Of a DNA stretch of 64,000 bases, positions 25,737 to 34,182 are shown in pieces. Under the pieces are notes generated by a model, which saw nothing but the letters and a program-made list of their open reading frames with translations, did no database searches and was not told the DNA's origin. How positions within the stretch are numbered: the first letter of the stretch is position 1; each line of letters starts with the position of its first letter. The stretch comes from Pseudomonas arsenicoxydans (GTDB lineage: Bacteria; Pseudomonadota; Gammaproteobacteria; Pseudomonadales; Pseudomonadaceae). The DNA lies in assembly GCF_006438915.1 (NCBI RefSeq), contig NZ_RCZE01000003.1, positions 253,070 through 317,069 of the forward strand, read 5' to 3'. The position numbers and the translations under genes were made by a program.

Positions 25737-28700
25737 TCAGGACTTGAGATTAGGCAGCGGCGCAAACAGTGCCTCTATATCGTTCTGCTCAAGTTTCCAG
25801 CCACCCGTCGCTCCGCCTTCAAGCACCGCCCCTGCCAACGCGGCCTTCTCCTTCTGCAGTGCCTGTATTTTTTCTTCCACCGTGCCGCGGGCAATCAGCT
25901 TGTAAACAAACACCGGTTTGTTTTGCCCAATCCTGTAGGCACGGTCAGTTGCCTGGTTTTCCACCGCCGGGTTCCACCAGGGATCGAAATGGATCACCGT
26001 GTCTGCCGCCGTCAGGTTCAGGCCCGTGCCGCCAGCCTTCAAACTGATCAGGAATAGCGGCACTTTACCGCCCTGGAAATCCTTGACCGGCGTACGTCGA
26101 TCCGTCGTATCACCGGTCAACAACGAATAACCGAGACCGCGCTGCTGCAACTCTTCCTCGATCAGGGCGAGCATCGAAGTGAACTGCGAAAACAGCAGAA
26201 TTTTGCGTCCTTCGCTGAGCAGTTCTTCCAGCATTTCCATCAGGCTGAGTAATTTCCCGCTGCCGGAACGAAGGGCTTTTTGGGTGAGCGGCATTTTGAT
26301 CAAACGCAAATCGCAGCACACCTGACGCAGCTTGAGCAGTGCATCGAGGATGATGATTTGACTGCGCCCAACGCCGCTGCGGGCAATTTCATCACGCACC
26401 TTTTTATCCATCGCCACGCGCACGGTTTCATACACATCCCGTTGCCCATCGCTGAGATCAACCCAATGCACAATCTCGGTTTTTGGCGGTAATTCGGTTG
26501 CTACCTGGTCTTTCTTGCGACGAAGCAGAAAGGGTTTTATCCGAGCCGTCAGGTGTTGCATCCGCTGAACGTTGCCATGTTTCTCGATCGGCGTGCGGTA
26601 GTCGCGATTAAAAGTTTTGCTGTCGCCCAGCCAACCCGGCAGCAGGAAGTGGAACTGGGACCACAGTTCGCCGAGGTGGTTTTCCAGCGGTGTACCAGAC
26701 AGACACAATCGCTGACCGGCCTGCAGATCACGGGCAGCTTGAGCGGCTTTGCTGAGCGGGTTCTTGATGTTCTGTGCCTCATCGAGAATCAGCACACTCC
26801 AGACTTGAGCCTGCAACACCTCCAAGTCCCGTGGCAGCAACGCGTAAGTGGTCAACACCAAGTCGTATTCCGCCAGGCGGACAAAGTCTTTTTGCCGTGC
26901 GGTGCCATGCAGCGCCAACACTTTGAGCTGCGGCGTGAAGCGCGCCGCTTCGTCTAACCAGTTGGGGATCAGACTGGTGGGCATCACCGCCAGTGCCGGA
27001 CGATCAAGCCGTCCGGCCTGTTTTTCTGTCAGCAGATGCGCCAGGGTTTGCAGGGTTTTCCCCAGCCCCATGTCGTCGCCGAGAATGCCACCGACCTCCA
27101 ACTCGCGCAGGGTTTGCATCCAGTTCAGGCCTTCAAGCTGATAGGGCCGTAGCGTTGCGTTCAGGCCCTCGGGCGCCGCGACCTGAACATGCGTCGACTC
27201 ACGTAATCGCTGCGCAAAACCGCGCAAACGCTCACCGCCCTGCCAGACCAGCGGAATGCCTTCCAGCGCATTCAGTCGAGCGGCATCCGGCGCACTCAAA
27301 CGCAATGAATCGCCCGGATGATCGCCCAGATACAACTCACCAAGGGTCGCCATCAACGGCTTGATTCGACCGTAGGGCAGCGCGACCTTGGCATTGGTTT
27401 TGGCGCCGAAACGCCCAGCGCCAAGCTCGATCAACAACTGCTCGTCATCGTCGCGCTGGGCCAGGCTTGCAGGGTCCATCAGTTGTGGCTGGGTACGCAG
27501 CAAATGCAACAGGATCGGCAAAAGACTGTGGCGCGTACCGTTGACGACGATACCCAGTTGCAGATCGAACCACTGATGGCCTGACTCTTCCTCGACTTCG
27601 GCATACCACTCGTCTACGGGCTGCACGTTGAAGTGGAAGCCATCGCTGATATCGACATGCCAGTTTGCCTCGCGCAACGACCCGATTCCGTCCCGAACGA
27701 AGGCGAGCCAGGCCGAATCATCCGGCAGAGCGAACATCTCGCCCGGGCGATCGACACTACTTTTGCGCGTGGCCTTTTTAAAGCCGTGTTTTTGCAATAA
27801 CTGGCGCAGGGCTTTTTCGACGGCAGGTTTGCGCTGGATTCGCTGGGTTTCAGTACCCGAGAGGATTAGCACCTCCGGGTTTCTGTCCGCCGCCGGATGC
27901 CCGTTGTAGGTGAAGGCCAACGCCGCACGGTGCTCCGGCTCGTACTTCCAGTTCGTGTAACGCTTGCCGCTGACGAGTGTCAGGTGGGCCTGGGGCAAAA
28001 TGTCATCGATCACCCGCTCCGTCAGCGTGTGCGGCGGAGAGACTTTTGTCGCTGAACTCATCCGATGGCTGAACTGCATCGCCTGTCGTGCCGGAATATC
28101 CGGGGCCAACGTCAAGTGACACGCCAGTTTTTCATCCAACTCGCTGAGCAGTGGCCCGACTTGCAGGCGTTCTCGATCCAGATAGTACAAGGGCTCCAAG
28201 GCCAGGATTGTCTCCACTGGGGCGTTGTCGCTACCCCACTGAGGGCGAAAACTGCCGTTGGCTTGTTCGGCCCAGGAAAACTGGCCTGCTCTACTCATTC
28301 CTGGCGTGAGGGCTTGAGGCTGTTTGAGATCGAGGAAAAGACGCGAAGTTCGCAACAGCATCTCGAGGAGTTCGGCACCGCTGCTGCCTTCCAACGGATA
28401 GCCGGCGTAGTAGGCGTGGTGGGAGTGAACGGCGACCAACAATCTGGCGATCCGAAGATCCAGTTCAGTCAGGTAACCGGGTTGACGTATCAGCGTGTCC
28501 GACAGCGAATACACCGACTTGATGTCTTGCAAACGACCGTCCTTGAGTTGACGGGCTTTGGAAATCTCCAGCGTCCATTTCCCGGCAGTGGGCGTTGCCC
28601 TGAGTTTGTAAAACAGGCGTGTGCCTGCTCCCTGCACCGACTCATCGAGAGGGTTGTTTGCAGAAGGAATGCTGTCGAGCCAGCGCTCCAGTTCACGATT

Positions 28701-29030
28701 CAAATGAATGGGAGCAGAACTGTCAGTCACTACGACAGGAAGTTCTTGCAGATGATAAATAACGGTCGCGCAGTGTTTGCAATCGACCACCACGGGGCAG
28801 GAGCAGGTGCAGTCCAGCTCAAAATCACCATTAAAATCTTCGACAAGCTCGATGAGCTGTTCGTAAATGTTGCCTTCGGAACCCTTGCAACTCGCACGAA
28901 CCAGCACATTAGCAACTTCGAGGATTTTTACCCGATGCTCATGGGCGTATCTGCGCGCCTTATCCAGAGCGCGATGGCTGAACGCCTCCGCCCACGGCAG
29001 CTCTTGAAGTTGCTCAATGATTGTCGACAT
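25737..29030 (-). CDS. SWIM/SNF2-family DEAD-like helicase, long paralogue
   Basis: A 1097-aa protein. SWIM finger CSCPVVVDCKHC near residues 76-87, then about 200 extra residues (about 115-330) absent from the neighbouring copy, the SNF2-associated domain (about 330-600) and the motor: DDMGLGKTLQT, ILDEAQNIKNP, CLSGTPLENHLGELWSQF, LKAGGTGLNLTAADTV, DRAYRIGQNKPVFVYK. Motor and C-terminus (KEKAALAGAVLEG, DIEALFAPLP) match the 897-aa protein closely, so one arose by duplication. No obvious ribosome-binding site. The next gene (29076, same strand) lies upstream, 45 bp away, so it may be read from the nagZ operon. Confidence 0.93.
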   Translation of the reverse strand: MSTIIEQLQELPWAEAFSHRALDKARRYAHEHRVKILEVANVLVRASCKGSEGNIYEQLIELVEDFNGDFELDCTCSCPVVVDCKHCATVIYHLQELPVVVTDSSAPIHLNRELERWLDSIPSANNPLDESVQGAGTRLFYKLRATPTAGKWTLEISKARQLKDGRLQDIKSVYSLSDTLIRQPGYLTELDLRIARLLVAVHSHHAYYAGYPLEGSSGAELLEMLLRTSRLFLDLKQPQALTPGMSRAGQFSWAEQANGSFRPQWGSDNAPVETILALEPLYYLDRERLQVGPLLSELDEKLACHLTLAPDIPARQAMQFSHRMSSATKVSPPHTLTERVIDDILPQAHLTLVSGKRYTNWKYEPEHRAALAFTYNGHPAADRNPEVLILSGTETQRIQRKPAVEKALRQLLQKHGFKKATRKSSVDRPGEMFALPDDSAWLAFVRDGIGSLREANWHVDISDGFHFNVQPVDEWYAEVEEESGHQWFDLQLGIVVNGTRHSLLPILLHLLRTQPQLMDPASLAQRDDDEQLLIELGAGRFGAKTNAKVALPYGRIKPLMATLGELYLGDHPGDSLRLSAPDAARLNALEGIPLVWQGGERLRGFAQRLRESTHVQVAAPEGLNATLRPYQLEGLNWMQTLRELEVGGILGDDMGLGKTLQTLAHLLTEKQAGRLDRPALAVMPTSLIPNWLDEAARFTPQLKVLALHGTARQKDFVRLAEYDLVLTTYALLPRDLEVLQAQVWSVLILDEAQNIKNPLSKAAQAARDLQAGQRLCLSGTPLENHLGELWSQFHFLLPGWLGDSKTFNRDYRTPIEKHGNVQRMQHLTARIKPFLLRRKKDQVATELPPKTEIVHWVDLSDGQRDVYETVRVAMDKKVRDEIARSGVGRSQIIILDALLKLRQVCCDLRLIKMPLTQKALRSGSGKLLSLMEMLEELLSEGRKILLFSQFTSMLALIEEELQQRGLGYSLLTGDTTDRRTPVKDFQGGKVPLFLISLKAGGTGLNLTAADTVIHFDPWWNPAVENQATDRAYRIGQNKPVFVYKLIARGTVEEKIQALQKEKAALAGAVLEGGATGGWKLEQNDIEALFAPLPNLKS

Positions 29031-29075
29031 ACATTCAATACGCTTGAATATGGATTAATGACGATGGCTCACAGT

Positions 29076-29825
<750 letters not shown>

Positions 29826-30836
29826 TTATTCAATCAGTTGAGCGTCTTTGAGCGCACCGACAGCCGCCAGCCAGCGCGGGTTCTGGCGGTATTCGGTATT
29901 GGCGTAGGACTGGCCGCGCATCCGCGCAATTCGCTCGGACGGCTTGACCTTCAGACGCTGGGCAGCGCTCAGCGCCAATTCCGCAGCGGCGCGGTCGTTG
30001 CACACCAGGCCCATGTCGCAGCCAGCGGTCAACGCCGCTTCGATACGACTGGCGGCATCGCCCACCACATGGGCGCCGGCCATCGACAGGTCGTCACTGA
30101 AGATTACGCCATCGAATTGCAACTCGCCGCGCAGGATGTCCTGCAACCAGCGACGGGAGAAGCCGGCAGGCTGGGAGTCGACTTGTGGGTAAATCACGTG
30201 AGCCGGCATGACCGCGGCCAGTTGCTTGCTCAGTTTGGCGAACGGCACCAGATCGTTGGCGCGGATCTCGTCGAGGCTGCGCTCGTCATTCGGAATGGCG
30301 ACGTGGGAATCAGCTTCGGCCCAGCCATGGCCAGGAAAATGCTTGCCGGTGGCCGCCATGCCGGCGCTGTTCATGCCGCGGATGAATGCGCCGGCCAGCA
30401 ACGCGGCGCGCTCGGGATCACCTTCGAATGAACGTGTACCGACGACGGCGCTGCGCTGGTAATCCAGATCCAGCACCGGGGCAAAACTCAGGTCGAGACC
30501 GACGGCCAGCACTTCGGTGGCCATGATCCAGCCACATTGCTCGGCCAGGTATTCGGCGTTCGGGTTGTCGGCGATGGCGCGCATGGCTGGCAGTCGCACG
30601 AAGCCTTGGCGCAAACGCTGAACGCGGCCTCCTTCCTGGTCCACCGCCAGCAGTAGATCGGGACGAATGGCGCGAATCGCGGCGCTCAACTCGCGCACCT
30701 GGCGCGGGGTTTCGATGTTGCGGGCAAAAATGATCAGGCCGCCCACTTCGGGCTGGCGCAACAATTGGCGATCTTCGGCCGTCAGCCAGGTACCGGCGAC
30801 GTCCACCATCAACGAGCCTTGCAGGCCAGCAGTCAT
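29826..30836 (-). CDS. nagZ: Beta-N-acetylhexosaminidase NagZ
   Basis: A 336-aa cytoplasmic GH3 enzyme that removes GlcNAc from recycled anhydromuropeptides, the step that yields AmpC-inducing signals. Motifs: GLIIFARN, AVDQEGGRVQRLR, the GH3 catalytic His loop GKHFPGHG, PVLDLDYQRS, and the nucleophile Asp in VIFSDDLSM. The start (MTAGLQGS) follows AAGGAA, and its ATG overlaps the stop of a possible 37-codon ORF upstream (ATGA). Operon with the downstream phosphorylase. Confidence 0.96.
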   Translation of the reverse strand: MTAGLQGSLMVDVAGTWLTAEDRQLLRQPEVGGLIIFARNIETPRQVRELSAAIRAIRPDLLLAVDQEGGRVQRLRQGFVRLPAMRAIADNPNAEYLAEQCGWIMATEVLAVGLDLSFAPVLDLDYQRSAVVGTRSFEGDPERAALLAGAFIRGMNSAGMAATGKHFPGHGWAEADSHVAIPNDERSLDEIRANDLVPFAKLSKQLAAVMPAHVIYPQVDSQPAGFSRRWLQDILRGELQFDGVIFSDDLSMAGAHVVGDAASRIEAALTAGCDMGLVCNDRAAAELALSAAQRLKVKPSERIARMRGQSYANTEYRQNPRWLAAVGALKDAQLIE

Positions 30837-30946
30837 AGAGATTCCTTGATAACGAGAAACCCGGCCCGCACGTATTCGCCGCCCTGGTTGATGCCCGGCA
30901 GGTCGGCGATACAAATGGGGAGCGGGTTCAGAACGAGAGTCGGCAT
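30833..30946 (-). CDS. Possible 37-aa leader ORF overlapping the nagZ start
   Basis: The minus strand from ATG 30946 reads MPTLVLNPLPICIADLPGIN then QGGEYVRAGFLVIKESL, stop TGA. The stop overlaps the nagZ ATG as ATGA, and the nagZ ribosome-binding site lies in its last codons, as expected for coupled genes. Codon use is GC-rich like its neighbours. Against it: there is no good ribosome-binding site before its ATG, and the protein is too short for family recognition. It could be a real microprotein, a coupling leader or chance. Confidence 0.4.
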   Translation of the reverse strand: MPTLVLNPLPICIADLPGINQGGEYVRAGFLVIKESL

Positions 30947-30994
30947 GGGCGGCTAGCTTAGCGGATGTCAGCTGCCGCGCCCACCCGTGTGCGG

Positions 30995-31702
30995 TTAAAC
31001 CTTGGCGGCTGCCGGGGCCGACTTGCTGCGTGGACGCAGTTGTGCGGTGGCCATGGCCGAGTCCGTAACGCCGGTTTCGGCACGCATGCCCGCAGCCAGG
31101 AACGGCACCATCAGGCGCATCACTTGTTCAATGGAGGTGTTGACGCCGAAATCGGTCTCGGCAATAGCACGCAAGGCCTTGATCCCCGACATGCTGAACG
31201 CCGCAGCGCCGAGCATGAAGTGCACGCGCCAGAACAGCTCGATCGGTGGAATGCGCGGTGCGGCTTCGTTGACCAGCATCATGTAGCGGCGGAACACCTT
31301 GCCGTACATATCTTCCAGGTAACGACGCAAGTGGCCTTGGCTCTGACTGAATGCCAGACCCAACAGGCGCATAAAGATAGAGAGATCGTTGCCGCTGCGT
31401 GGTTGCACCACCAGGGCTTGCTCGACGAGTATTTCCAGCAGCTCTTCGAGGGTCGGCTTGTTTTCAGGCTTGGCCTGACGCCGCTCCAGCTCTTTATCAA
31501 GGCTCAGGCAGAACGGTCCGAGGAAGCGCGAAAAGACCGCCTGGATCAGCGCCTTCTTGGAGCCGAAGTGATAGTTCACCGCCGCCAGATTGACACCGGC
31601 CTTGCTGGTGATCAGACGCAATGAGGTTTCAGCAAAACCTTTTTCCGCGAACAACTGCTCGGCAGCATCAAGAATGCGTTCAACGGTTTCCGACTGGGCC
31701 AT
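30995..31702 (-). CDS. psrA: TetR-family regulator PsrA
   Basis: A 235-aa TetR regulator. Helix-turn-helix at about residues 25-45 (TSLRLITSKAGVNLAAVNYHFGSKKAL), with a C-terminal ligand-binding domain of the long-chain-fatty-acid-sensing type (FMRLLGLAFSQSQGHLRRYL). Known role in Pseudomonas: it activates rpoS and represses fadBA-type beta-oxidation genes and itself, with release by oleate-type fatty acids. The start follows GGAG. Two overlapping PsrA boxes are just upstream, and fadBA lies 7 kb away in this window. Confidence 0.94.
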   Translation of the reverse strand: MAQSETVERILDAAEQLFAEKGFAETSLRLITSKAGVNLAAVNYHFGSKKALIQAVFSRFLGPFCLSLDKELERRQAKPENKPTLEELLEILVEQALVVQPRSGNDLSIFMRLLGLAFSQSQGHLRRYLEDMYGKVFRRYMMLVNEAAPRIPPIELFWRVHFMLGAAAFSMSGIKALRAIAETDFGVNTSIEQVMRLMVPFLAAGMRAETGVTDSAMATAQLRPRSKSAPAAAKV

Positions 31703-31717
31703 GGCTACTCCGCCTGA

Positions 31718-31744
31718 CAAACACTTGTTTGAAACATACGTTTC
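31718..31744. promoter_or_regulatory. Two overlapping PsrA operator boxes (autoregulation)
   Basis: CAAACACTTGTTTG (31718-31731) and GAAACATACGTTTC (31731-31744) both fit the PsrA consensus (G/C)AAAC-N4-GTTT(G/C) and share one base. They start 15 bases upstream of the psrA ATG, the right place for self-repression. Confidence 0.85.
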
Positions 31745-31886
31745 AGCCTGTGTCTTGTCAAGCTTGGCCGTTCGTTTTGGGAATGGTCGGTCAGCTATTT
31801 AACCATACAACGACGAAGCTTCAATCAGCGGGTCGATTGACCGTCCGGCGGTCGATAAAAAAAGGGGCATTGCCAAGACGCTTTCA

Positions 31887-31902
31887 CTGTATATAATCCC
31901 AG
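31887..31902 (+). promoter_or_regulatory. SOS (LexA) box 1
   Basis: CTGTATATAATCCCAG fits CTG-N10-CAG and begins with the canonical CTGTATATA half. It lies 30-45 bases before the lexA ATG. Confidence 0.85.
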
Positions 31903-31905
31903 TCA

Positions 31906-31921
31906 CTGTATAAAAAGACAG
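31906..31921 (+). promoter_or_regulatory. SOS (LexA) box 2
   Basis: CTGTATAAAAAGACAG fits CTG-N10-CAG, ending 10 bases before the lexA ATG. With box 1 (start to start 19 bp) it forms the double operator often seen before lexA. Confidence 0.88.
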
Positions 31922-31931
31922 AGCGACCAAA

Positions 31932-32540
31932 ATGCTAAAGCTGACGCCACGCCAAGCAGAGATTCTGGCCTTCATCAAACGCTGCCTCGAAGACAACGGC
32001 TACCCACCGACCCGCGCGGAGATCGCTCAGGAACTGGGTTTCAAGTCACCCAACGCAGCGGAAGAACACCTTAAGGCGCTGGCCCGCAAAGGCGCCATCG
32101 AGATGACCCCGGGCGCTTCCCGCGGCATTCGCATACCAGGCTTCGAAGCCAAGACTGACGAGTCCACCCTGCCAATCATTGGTCGAGTGGCTGCCGGCGC
32201 TCCCATTCTGGCCCAGCAACACATCGAAGAGTCCTGCAACATCAATCCTGCTTTCTTCCATCCGCGCGCCGACTATTTACTGCGCGTTCATGGCATGAGC
32301 ATGAAGGACGTCGGTATTTTCGACGGCGACCTGCTGGCCGTACACACCACGCGTGAAGCCCGTAACGGCCAGATCGTGGTCGCGCGTATCGGCGATGAAG
32401 TGACGGTCAAGCGTTTCAAGCGTGATGGCAGCAAGGTCTGGTTGATTGCCGAAAACCCTGAATTTGCCCCTATCGAAGTGAACCTGAAAGATCAGGAACT
32501 GGTGATTGAAGGCTTGAGTGTTGGCGTGATTCGCCGCTAA
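31932..32540 (+). CDS. lexA: SOS repressor LexA
   Basis: A 202-aa repressor. The N-terminal winged helix (1-70: [40 protein letters not shown]) binds the SOS box. Self-cleavage site Ala88-Gly89 in GRVAAGAP; catalytic Ser123 (HGMSMKD) and Lys160 (EVTVKRF), each offset by 4 from E. coli LexA. Behind two SOS boxes; sulA follows after 10 bases with AGGAGG, so lexA-sulA are one SOS-induced operon. Confidence 0.98.
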   Translation: MLKLTPRQAEILAFIKRCLEDNGYPPTRAEIAQELGFKSPNAAEEHLKALARKGAIEMTPGASRGIRIPGFEAKTDESTLPIIGRVAAGAPILAQQHIEESCNINPAFFHPRADYLLRVHGMSMKDVGIFDGDLLAVHTTREARNGQIVVARIGDEVTVKRFKRDGSKVWLIAENPEFAPIEVNLKDQELVIEGLSVGVIRR

Positions 32541-32550
32541 AGGAGGCTTT

Positions 32551-33024
32551 ATGCAGTTCCCACACACATCACAGCAAGCCCAACTGCCACTGTTCGAGGC
32601 ATTCATGGCGCAACCACTGGCGCCGATCCTGAAAGACGTGGTCGAGTCGCCCTGGAGCGCCGAGCCCGAAGTCTTCAGTGAGCTGTCGCTACGCGGTGCA
32701 GCGGGGAACTGCCTGAACCTTCTGGCACCAATTCTCAGGGAATTGAGTCAGGACCAGGACGCACGCTGGCTGACACTGATTGCCCCGCCAGCGAGCCTGA
32801 CGCAGACCTGGTTGCGGGATGCCGGCCTAAATCGCGAACGCATTCTGCTGCTGCAACCTCGTGGCACCCAGAGCGCCCAGCAATTGACCTGCGAAGCCTT
32901 GCGCCTGGGCCGCAGCCATACAGTGGTCAGCTGGCTCAACCCTTTGAACACATCATCACGGCAACAGTTGATCAGCGCCGCCCGGACCGGGGACGCACAG
33001 AGCTTGAATATTCGATTGGGTTAA
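32551..33024 (+). CDS. sulA: SOS-induced cell-division inhibitor SulA
   Basis: A 157-aa SulA-family protein, which blocks FtsZ polymerisation during DNA damage. The RecA-like core is visible: FSELSLRGAAGNCLNLLAPI, RWLTLIAPPASLTQTWLRDA, RILLLQPRGTQSAQQLTCEA, and HTVVSWLNPL. It sits 10 bp after lexA behind AGGAGG and shares its promoter. A hairpin (GGCTTCTC / GAGAAGCC at 33070-33093) lies downstream without a T-run. Confidence 0.94.
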   Translation: MQFPHTSQQAQLPLFEAFMAQPLAPILKDVVESPWSAEPEVFSELSLRGAAGNCLNLLAPILRELSQDQDARWLTLIAPPASLTQTWLRDAGLNRERILLLQPRGTQSAQQLTCEALRLGRSHTVVSWLNPLNTSSRQQLISAARTGDAQSLNIRLG

Positions 33025-33130
33025 CTGAGCAACTTAACTGGAAAACAATGCGCGCCTTGATCTGCGCGAGGCTTCTCCAAGGATAGAGAAGCCGACCTGT
33101 AGCGATACCCGTAAAAACCGACGAGCGGGA

Positions 33131-33364
33131 TCAATGAAGGACGCGAGTCCCCTGATCCTTATCGAATTCGCCTTCAACCAAGCGCCCTGCCATCTGAACG
33201 CCGACGCTCAACATCGCCTTGGCGACTTCCACGTATTGGCCTTGCAGGAACGCCTTGGCATCCTCGGAGAAATCCAAAGTAACCAGAGAACCCTCGTCCT
33301 CGGCCCTGCGCAGCTCGATACGGCCGTCTGGTAACTCGACAATTTCTAGAAAGGACGTTGGCAT
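33131..33364 (-). CDS. Small conserved hypothetical protein (77 aa)
   Basis: Starts MPTSFLEIVELPDGRIELRR after GGAG (11-base spacing); the frame extends upstream but only this start has support. The N-terminal half is beta-rich, followed by helix DAKAFLQGQYVEVAKAMLSVG and a charged end. No domain recognised; it matches the position of the PA3009-type gene next to sulA in other Pseudomonas. Not co-directional with lexA-sulA; 152 bp from the DUF6586-like gene on the same strand. Confidence 0.78.
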   Translation of the reverse strand: MPTSFLEIVELPDGRIELRRAEDEGSLVTLDFSEDAKAFLQGQYVEVAKAMLSVGVQMAGRLVEGEFDKDQGTRVLH

Positions 33365-33516
33365 AAAGGTCTGTTCTCCACGAAAGGCGGGGATTATATA
33401 GGCATCGGTCAGGCTTCGCTCAGCAAGTTGACCAGATGTCATTGCAATGAAATATCTTTTTGTACTCATCCCTGAGCGGACACCCTGTCGGGGCATCCGT
33501 CTTTGCGCTTAATCCT

Positions 33517-34041
33517 TCAGCACTCGTTCAATCCTTCGCGAAACCGGATCGCCAGACCTTTCAGGTTCTGACGCCAGCTTTCCAGTTCTTCCCGACTCAA
33601 CTCTTCAGGCGCCTCTTCTGCATCCAGGTTAACGGCCAGGATCAGCGGCTGGGTCACGTCGCCTTTAGGCTTGTGCGGCGCGCGGGGCGGTTGAAACAAC
33701 GCCGCATGGGCCGCCAGCAACTTGGCCAACCAGGTTTCAGGGTTTTGCGCGAGCTCGACCATCTCCGCCATTTCAGGAATCGCGATGGTTTCCAGGACTT
33801 CGCGAGTCAGCAACACCTCAGCCCGCGGCGCATTGGCCTGTGGCAAGCGATAGAACCCGGCGATTTCATGGCACAGTCCCAGCAAGGCACCGTACAGGTG
33901 AAACAACGCCGATTCGCGCCCCGCCTGGATCAGCGCCAGGGAGTTCATTGCCCGCCCCTCTTCGGCCTTGGCGAGCGCTTCCAGCGACAGACCAGCGAAA
34001 TAAATCTTCTGATTGGTACGGGTATAAAGTTCGTGGGCCAT
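33517..34041 (-). CDS. DUF6586-like hypothetical protein (PasteurII helical type)
   Basis: A 174-aa soluble, mostly helical protein starting MAHELYTRTNQKIYFAGLSL after a strong GGAGG site. Features: a helical first half (LAKAEEGRAMNSLALIQAGR, ESALFHLYGALLGLCHEIAG) and a C-terminal acidic stretch (NLDAEEAPEELSREELESWR). It resembles the DUF6586 family found beside topA in Pseudomonas; that name is from memory and tentative. Function unknown. It lies downstream of topA in the same direction, separated by a terminator. Confidence 0.78.
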   Translation of the reverse strand: MAHELYTRTNQKIYFAGLSLEALAKAEEGRAMNSLALIQAGRESALFHLYGALLGLCHEIAGFYRLPQANAPRAEVLLTREVLETIAIPEMAEMVELAQNPETWLAKLLAAHAALFQPPRAPHKPKGDVTQPLILAVNLDAEEAPEELSREELESWRQNLKGLAIRFREGLNEC

Positions 34042-34122
34042 GACGGCAGCCTCCACAACGAAATAATTGCTTCACGCAGGTCAGACAGTGTCGTGGATCA
34101 CCCGCGGCGACCGCAAGCACAA

Positions 34123-34170
34123 AACAAAAAGGCCGCATGAAAACCCGAGGGTTGTCATGCGGCCTTTTGT
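34123..34170. terminator. Strong terminator after topA
   Basis: AAAAGGCCGCATGA / TCATGCGGCCTTTT, 14-bp arms with a smaller internal AACCC-GAG-GGTT stem. The T-run and A-run let it act on both strands; on the minus strand it ends topA, 13 bases beyond the stop. Confidence 0.92.
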
Positions 34171-34182
34171 ATACAGCTTTAT

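Noticed and set aside
33070..33093. Hairpin GGCTTCTC / GAGAAGCC after sulA as a terminator
   Set aside because: No T-run follows on either strand, so intrinsic termination is not supported.
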